This document shows positions 48,401 to 57,400 of a stretch of 64,000 nucleotides of DNA, one piece after another. The stretch is from NCBI RefSeq assembly GCF_964355755.1, contig NC_092674.1, positions 24,826,001 to 24,890,000 of the forward strand, read 5' to 3'. The notes beneath the pieces were generated by a model. It searched no databases and was not told the origin of the DNA. It saw only the letters and a program-made list of their open reading frames with translations. Source of the stretch: Antedon mediterranea. Lineage: Eukaryota; Echinodermata; Crinoidea; Comatulida; Antedonidae. The position numbers and the translations under genes are program-made. Position 1 is the stretch's first letter; each line of letters opens with the position of its first letter.

Positions 48401-51400
48401 AAAAACATGAAATATAAATTAGGGAAGATGAATAAACTCTTCCAAGACCCAGTTGATCCTTTTCAAGTTATTGCCACTTCTCGTCTATTTTAATTTATGT
48501 ACAGCGCATTGAGAGCTTTCTTTTAATGCGCTATATAAGAATGAACTGTTATCATTATACTTGGAAAAACCACGTTTGATTGTAATATATTCAATTGCGA
48601 GAAACTTACCAATATTTTTTTACAAAAAACTACCGTACAAGATGCGTATATGCCCAATTAACAGATACTTAATTCTCATTAATAATAATGAATAAAGAAT
48701 ATTTATTCGGGATAAAACAAAGTTGCTAATAATGTGACTTTTTAAATTTGTATAGTAAATCAAACAAACTGTTTATTGAGAGTATCGAAAGCTAATTCTA
48801 ACGGAAATAATTTTCCAATAAATAAATATATATACAAAATCAATAATCAAAATAAAAACATTCATAAAATACGCACATGCTGGTTTTTCCAAATCTTAAA
48901 AAAAAATAATAACAACAAAGTACAATAATAATACTAAAAATCCCAAGAATAGTGGTTTTTACGATTTTGTTTTTAAATAAAATAATATAAACAATTTTAA
49001 AAATACATAACATAATTTTTTATTGGATGGTGTTTTTAAATAAAATAATACCAAAAATAGTAATAACAATAACAAAAAAACCGGTAAAATTCACAGGCTC
49101 CTTATCTGGTTGAGATAATTATCTATATACGAAAGAATTACACGTAAAACGGATATAATTTACTTATATTTAGATTTTAAGCTATTTTCGACGCAAAATA
49201 CACAATTCTTACGTCATTACGGGTGGGTGTTCTTTTCAACCGGAAATTATTATAAATACTGTATATTAATATAATAAGCAGTAGACTAATATAGGCCTAT
49301 ATGATTTGGTACAGTTTAATAAAAAAAAAAGTGTGATCTCCTGTTTGGTTATTGTCATGACGAGTTGTGTAATACAATCCCCATAAGAACAAAACTATTC
49401 CCATTGCTCGATGACTATACATTCAGTTAACATCTTACCGACATCATTGTTACTGGCTACCTATGTAGCCCCATTACTCGATGACTATACATACAGTTAA
49501 CATCTTATCAACATCATTGTTACTGGCTAACTATGTACAGATGCGTGCCTAACCTGTTCGTATGTACTTTATTTTACCGGCAGCAACTGGGATAGGCTAT
49601 TTCCCAGTTGTAATCAAGTTTTAAAAAAATAATGTTTTTACTTCACTTCACAAAAAGACAAAATATATTCCAAAAAAAACCCACTGACTTCCAGTCAATT
49701 TGGCTATTTATTTGCATTAAATTAGTTTTTTAGGTAACACTTTTTTTGTTATCCAAATTTTGTGAATAAAAATTATGTGACATTAAACAAATTATTTGTT
49801 TCAGTGGAACAATATATTTTTAACAGCAAAATTTTCATTTTCCGCTGTATCGTATTAAGTTTGCAACACACAATTCAAAATATTGAACTTTCTCACTGAC
49901 TTGAACTAATAGAGTGAATAATTACTTACAACAACCGATTCCGTATTATACGTCAACAAATGCATTATTTACCTCTTGACATGCAGACATACTAGGACGC
50001 AAGCGTAAACGAAAGTAATTCTCTATCCAATCACGACGAAGTCTTGCATTGCGCTTGTAGGCCTACTTCATGTCCTTGTGTTGCGTCACAAGTGTTAACA
50101 CCTCTTCATGCCTTATATTCTGACTCCAATTTAATATAATTGTGTCTTTAAAGCGTGGTTCCCACTAGCGACGCAACGCAAGGACGTAACGCAACGCAAG
50201 TGAATTGACCAATCACAAGCGATGGCTTATTCGCTTGTGATTGCTATCTGTCTATAACTTCGCTTGTCATTGGTTAAAACGCTTGCGTTGCGTTTACGTC
50301 CTTGCGTTACGTTCTAGTGGTAACCAAGCTTTAGTTTTTATACTACTGTATAGATATTGGCTAATATTACTAATACATATAATATTACAGTTTACTATCT
50401 ATCCTATGGTACTGTGTTCTATTATACAAATACAGTACTAACTTTTGTATAATTATTATTTAACAAGTTTTAAATTAGATTAATATCTAACGAATTTTGC
50501 CCAACCTGATCAAAACGAAACAAGCACTATTCTAAACAAATAAAGCTGATTAATGGTAGTTATCTAATTGCACCAAGCGTTTTCATCTACTTGTATTGAG
50601 CGGATTACTTGATCTTAATGTCTCAACCGTTTTGGTAACATGTCCTAAAAAGTTATTATTTCTTAATGATAATACTTAATACATCCTAATTAAACAAAAT
50701 TAGTTATATAGCTATCTATACGATCTACATAGTTATTAATTAGTTTCGATGATATTTTTAAAACACAACGTAATTCAATATAACGAAACTGTAAATAAAA
50801 ATAGTATAGGCCTATTTCTAAAACAGAAAGCTACACGTAATTTAGCAACAATGAACAACTAAGCAATTCAAGATAGCAACAAAAAGACTAATAACGAATG
50901 TTTTTTTAGTTTTTTAAAACAAAATAATATATATCGTACTGTTATTACCAAAAACTTTTTTCAGTGTCTGTACATTGTATATAGTCATTAGACCTACTAA
51001 AAACATGTTTAAAAACTCCAATTGAATAACATTGTTTCGATAAGTAATTCGTTAGATAATTAGAAGAGATAAGATCAAACAGTCAATGCTGAAATGTCGT
51101 TCTAAAATTTTAAATTAAAAAAAATGTATAATATTTACATATCAGTTAATACCGTTTGCAGTTTATGTCCAAAATAACTATATACAATTAGTTAAATTGA
51201 ATTATTTTATTTATTCCTTCTCTATACTGAGTAGGAAAAGATGTTTCGAAAAGATAGCAAATCAAACCTATTCTCTGCTGAAAGGTCTTTCTCAAATTTG
51301 AAAAAATAATATATGTTCATGCTGTTGTTACTAACAATTCGTTTGCAGTGTCTGTGTTATAATAAATGGATAAATATAATCCAATAAATTATACGTTATT

Positions 51401-54400
51401 TATAAGAAGACCTAAGATAGATCTTTTTTTATTTAAAAGTATACAAAATATATGTTCATGCTTTGTTACTAATAAATATTGTTTGTCATGTCGGTTACAA
51501 ATAAATACATAGTATAAACAGGGAAGAGTGAAATAAATTTTACACTTCCCTGGTATCAATTTATTCAATGAAAATTACATAAGAAGAAGCGTTTAGATTC
51601 GATTTACTGGTGAAATTGCAACTAAAATATTATACGAAGTCATTAGAAAAAAAGTTTGTGGCCAAATTGTGACGCTGTAGGCCTACAAGACATATTCCGA
51701 GAAGTTATTAATCCAAAACATTAATGTAGATTTCATAATTTAGCTTTCAAGGAAAACCGTTCAAAAACAAATTTTGTTTGACAAAACTAATTTGCTATGT
51801 ATATAGGAAGAGACAGTATTTCTTTAAAGGTTCAGATTAATAAAAACCCCTCAATACTAATAGTAACTCTTTCTCCTTATAAAACTTATACGGTTTCCTA
51901 ACATCAAACTAATTATATATTATATTTCTTCTTTCCTCAGGTGACAATTCCCAAGAACCAACTGCAAAAAGTATGCCCTTCTCTATATTCTTATTAGCTT
52001 AATTTAATCAATTTTATGTAATTGTGTACATGCAATTTCTTGTGATGACTGTTAAACGTTTGTTCTTTTCCAATCTAGAGCACAAAATATACAATAATAT
52101 TTACACTAATATGACACTACTATATCATAAAATTATATCTACTTACCTTAATAAAATGCTTATACTAACGTGTATATAGAATGGGTACTCGTCTTATCAT
52201 TCCTATCGAGATTAGTAAATATGAACGCTTGTAACCAGTCTTCTTTATGATAATCAAAGATGTACTTTCTATGAATTGTTTACCAGTTATTAAACAAGGG
52301 GATTCCCCATATAATTTTGGGTTCTACTAAGTGGTAAAATATCTTGTGTTTTATACATTATGCTTTACCCCTCCATTGTTAGTTAAATTTATATTACAAA
52401 TTCGGTCCCTCTTTGTTTACTCCGCCAATTGATTGTTGCACCTGTTTGGTATTACCAATTCGCAATATAATTCAAATAAAATATCTGAAGTTTACACAAA
52501 ATTATATATGACGCAGATTTTAAATGTAAAGGTGATTTACCTAAGCCAAAACTTGTCTATTGTTTTTGAAAGTGAGAAACGCTAGGCGTTTTATCCAGCC
52601 GCTCAGTGGTTTATCATAACGGAATTCTACTATGTCTTATTATGTAATTTTTTCTAAATGTCAGATGTCTGGGAATGAGCGAACATTATAAAATATTATC
52701 GAATAACATTTTGATCAATTCTGTAACATTTTCGAAATTCTAGAAATCTGTGGTTTAACGAAGTTTTTAAAATCGCTTCCATGCTTTAGAACATTTGGTC
52801 ATTACATTCATAACAAATGTTACATTCTTTCAATCATTGCAATTATTGATAACTCCATGATAATGATAAACAATTTTGGCAGTTTTACAATGTTTATTAT
52901 TTGCAGAAATTAGAATAAAATAAATTAAATCAAGGTAATAATGTCTACACTTTATTTGTGTGAAATATCGTTCATTTTGATAATTTGCCAAAATTACGAT
53001 GCATAATTTGTTTTCCAATATAATTGTATATTTTTGTAATGAATGAAAAATGTATAATATATTATTTCTTTACAGATTGTAGAAGGGCTTGTAAAAATAA
53101 TAGAGGTAATTATGATTATAATTTTATCTATTTTTATCAGTTTCATCAAGCAACTTAAACTAATTACTTACTTACGTTATGAATTTTGTTTTGGACTCAT
53201 CTTCAAAATACATTTTTAAATAATATATATGTAGTTAATAATTCAGATAGAATCCGTCTTTAAAAATGCAATACTACTCAATGTAGGAAATCGTCTGTCC
53301 TAAACTCAATACATGTCTCGAACTCAACATTTTAAAGATAGTTAAATTTTTTTCTAATTTGAGTTTTAATAATTATATTGTATTTATTTTTATTACTATT
53401 AAGTGTTATATTTTTCTGTATTGTGTGTCTAATTTAAGCATCAAGGAAAACAAATTTCATGTTCGGCTTGTTGTGGTCATGACAATAAAGATTTATCTTA
53501 ACTTTTATAGCCTATAAATGATAAACAATGCATAGAACACTTTAGACAAAAAAACATTTTACCAATACTTTTAAGTAGTGTAAAGCTCACCGTGATTTAA
53601 AGCCATTGAATTGAAACAAAAGATAAGTTGATTTTTAAATATTGTAATAAAGAGGAGGAAAATGTTCAGAAAATGTAATACAACAAAGGCCTACATTGTT
53701 ATTATTATGTATTATTATACTTGATCCAATTCACAAACAAATGTTGGTAAAGCATAAATAAATAAACGACTGAAGTTAAAATTCTAATAAAAAAGTTTAA
53801 ACAATTGACTTAAACATTATTTGTGCTTTCTTTTATAGTACCTCCTGTCGGGTGTGGGCCATGCGCAACCAAACAAACCACGGTAAGTTATCCATGATAT
53901 TATAATATTGTACATTTTGATCATATTTTGTTAGGCCTACTTTATCTGTAAACTCCTAATGTTGTACGAAGTCCAAGCGAACATATTCATTTAATGGAAA
54001 CGTTCTGCTGTAAGTAATACAGTACCATATTATAAAGTAAAAATACTTATTGGCTTATGTGAAATACTTAAATCACTTAAGTGTGAATGTTGAACACGGC
54101 CACATACTCCAGAAATACTAAGTATTTAAGGGAAATATCTCAATTTTAAGTGAGATTTCTCAGCCGATTCTCGGTACTGTATCTATTTCTGTATCATTAT
54201 CAATATTTGGTAATACAACATCACATTTGTTTCACATGCATCTAGCAGTAACCTAACCAATCTTACATGATACCGGTATCACATGTGATATAAATGAGAT
54301 GCTGTATTACCAAATATTCCTATGATACTTCGGAAATAGATAGTATGTGGAGATACAGCACTGGTAATGGTGGATTTAGGTAGAATAAATATTGAATCCT

Positions 54401-57400
54401 GATTATTTTATTTTAATATACTCCTATTGTATTGTTAACTTCAGTTAAAAATAATATTACGAAGACATCATTGAGGATTATTCCTAAATTAGAATTCGTG
54501 TATATGAGAAGTATGTAAATGAGACGGGGTTTTTCAGAATCAAACGATATTTATTTTCGTTGATGTAATTATGTTAATTTATCTAACTCCGCAGAATAAT
54601 CATGAACACCATCACGAGCATGACCACGAGTCTCACCATGAGCATAAAGTTGGCAGCGTGCACTTTGTTGGTTACACCGAAAGCGTTGTGTCGGTTGGTA
54701 AGTCAACTTCTTTTGTTGACGCGTTTTTGTCATAACATATACGTTTGTACGTCATGACGCAATCGCTTTTGTGCTGTAAAGTTCAGTGTTTATATTGTAT
54801 TGTCATCTTTTTTATGGTGCTATATGTTTTGTTTAACAATTCTGTATTTTATTTGTTATATTTGTGCTTATTGTTCATCCTGTAATGCAATTTTCATCGC
54901 ACCGCATGTGTGGCTTCTTAATAATCATGCTACAATAGCATGTATTTAGTTACTCACTCACTTTACCCATTCAGCAATGCACAGATATTTTGTATATAAT
55001 ACAAGTAAAATAATACACACTCAAATGAATGAATTCAATATTTCGACAATAATTATAAAAAGTGGTAGACTGAAACACGTACAGTAAATATCTTAAATTA
55101 TGCAGTGTTTGTTAAAACAATTTTGTGCGACGCGAGGTTGGTGAAGTGTGTAAATTGTAATGTGTGACATAGCTTTTCTAACACTTGGCAAAAATAAAGA
55201 GTTTCTTTTCTGAATGGCCTAAAATACATTAAAGATGGAAGCAGCGAAAAGTTTACTTTAGAACATACTGTGGGTGTGTAATGAATGTTTTGTATTTGCG
55301 TATATGGAATGCATTCGGAAAGCCTGGTTGTTCTATTAATATGACACTATCAGGCTTTCAATGAATTGAACGAAATTATATTCATATCTCAATTTTTTTG
55401 TATAAGTATTCGGGATCACGCACATTGTTTGATTATTGTTTTCTTTTGTACATTAGATGATGAGAAAAATCCAGATATGGCTTCTGTTGGTGAGATTATT
55501 TTTATTTATTTATTGTACTAATTATGCATTAGGCTTAAATCCAACGATACAGAAAATTCAAACATTAATTCAATCGTGTACGCATATTACCACATCTTCG
55601 GTTTCGAAAATTCATTTTGTTTATTTTAAAGATCCCATGAATCCAAAAATGAGAATAGTTGGTGAGAATTTTTGTGTAAACATTATATATTTCGGCTGCT
55701 AAAAAAGTGATGTAACTTTAATCGTACTTCCCAACATTCATTTTTAAAAGCATGGCACACTTTGCAAAGAATCTTCTCTACGCATGCGTAGTAAATATTA
55801 TTTCGGCTGCTAATAACTATAAAAACGAAAAAGTATTTAAAAAAAAAGTGACGTAACTTTATTCGTATTTCCCAACATTCATTTTGAAAAGCATGGCACA
55901 CTTTGCAAACAAACTCCTCTACGCATGAACATTATTTCGACTGCTAATAACTATAATAACGAACAATTATTTCAACAACAAAAAATGATGTAACTTTATT
56001 CGTATTTCCCAACATTCATTTGAAAAGCATGTCACACTTAGCTAACAAACTCCTCTACGCATGCGTAGTAAACATTATTTCGGCTGCTAATAACTATAAT
56101 ACGTAATCGTATTTCCCAACATGCATTTTTGAAAGCATGCATATTTTTCTAAACAAACAAGACGGGAAATAAGTTTGGAGTACATTACAATTATACTTTT
56201 TCTGCTTTACTGCACTTATTTAAATATACATATTTTAAGCTACAGTGAACTTTGTTTGGAATGAAGAAAAAAATGCCTGCGCCGGAAACATTTTTTTATT
56301 TTTATACACGGCGTTTGGATACAATACAAAGGTTAAAATACTAAAAGTATTGCAGTCAGGTGCCTACCACGGTCTTCAATACCACCATATAGATCTTACT
56401 TGTTTTATTTGTTCTATATGTATAATAGATCGGCCGATAAATGAAGATATGGTTGAAGTGGGTGAGATGATATTTTATGATTTTTTTTTCACTCTGCAAC
56501 AAAGATTCGTCTGATGTATCATTCAGAATTCTAGCTGCGACTTTATCATTCCAAAAAGTGTCACTTTGTTTGCTTTTACCTAGCATTCTGTTCCAAACAT
56601 AACCAATACATATAGCCATGCTAACACACGTTCACCAGCCTGGACAATTAATACTAGTTTCATAATCCACATAATTCATAATAATAATAATAATTCATAA
56701 TTCACAACTATATTATAGTTGTCATAATTACCATTGCTCCAGAATTAGATCAAATATATTCATTCTCAATGCCACATTCTCGATTGATTGATTGATTGAA
56801 TGGTTGACAGACTTACTAACTATCTCTCGTTTTACGTTATCTTTTCTGCATGGAATTCTACAATTCTTATCATATCATATATTGTTTGTATGTAGATATG
56901 ACCAACGAATTGACTTATAGACGAGGTTATCGACTAACTGACTGTGACTAACTAATTGACTAACTAATAACTGAGTGTGAATGTGACTGATTTTGACTAA
57001 CTAACTGGCTTACTGTGACTGTGACTGACATGATTGTTTTTTCTTCGGGCCATTCGACCATTTATTCATTCCACTAAATCACAGTTCATTACATATAATT
57101 AAAAGAAATATGGGTTTTTTTTTCAAATTAGACTAGACTTTAAAATTGACCAACATCATATGTTGTATTTCCGTCAAATTGTGTCATTTTGTTCAAACAT
57201 ATTTCACGTTTATTTTTTGTTTATGTTTACTGAAAAGCATTTTGAATAAAGTGCTTAAAGACAGAGTAAACGTTAAAGATACATTGATGATGTAACCTCC
57301 CCCCCCCCCCACTCAAACACATCAAAAATCAAAAAGTATGAAATCAAACTTTGAAAACACTTTTAAAATAATCCAAATCAAATTATTGGCACTTATTTTT

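Larger units (their letters stand above)
47731..51940 (+). other. Intron 2 of the TNF ligand gene
   Basis: AT-rich, no further exon recognised. It holds a non-LTR tail (48420-48560; TGTACAGCGCATTGAGAGCT then ATGCGCTATATAAGAATGAA), a two-unit direct repeat (49401-49540) and a family 2 inverted-repeat element (50147-50333). The frame at 50241-50441 lies over that element. Confidence 0.5.
51971..54594 (+). other. Introns 3-5 of the TNF ligand gene
   Basis: Outside the short exons at 53076-53105 and 53839-53882 I see only AT-rich sequence, with a hairpin element at 54178-54345. Confidence 0.5.
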
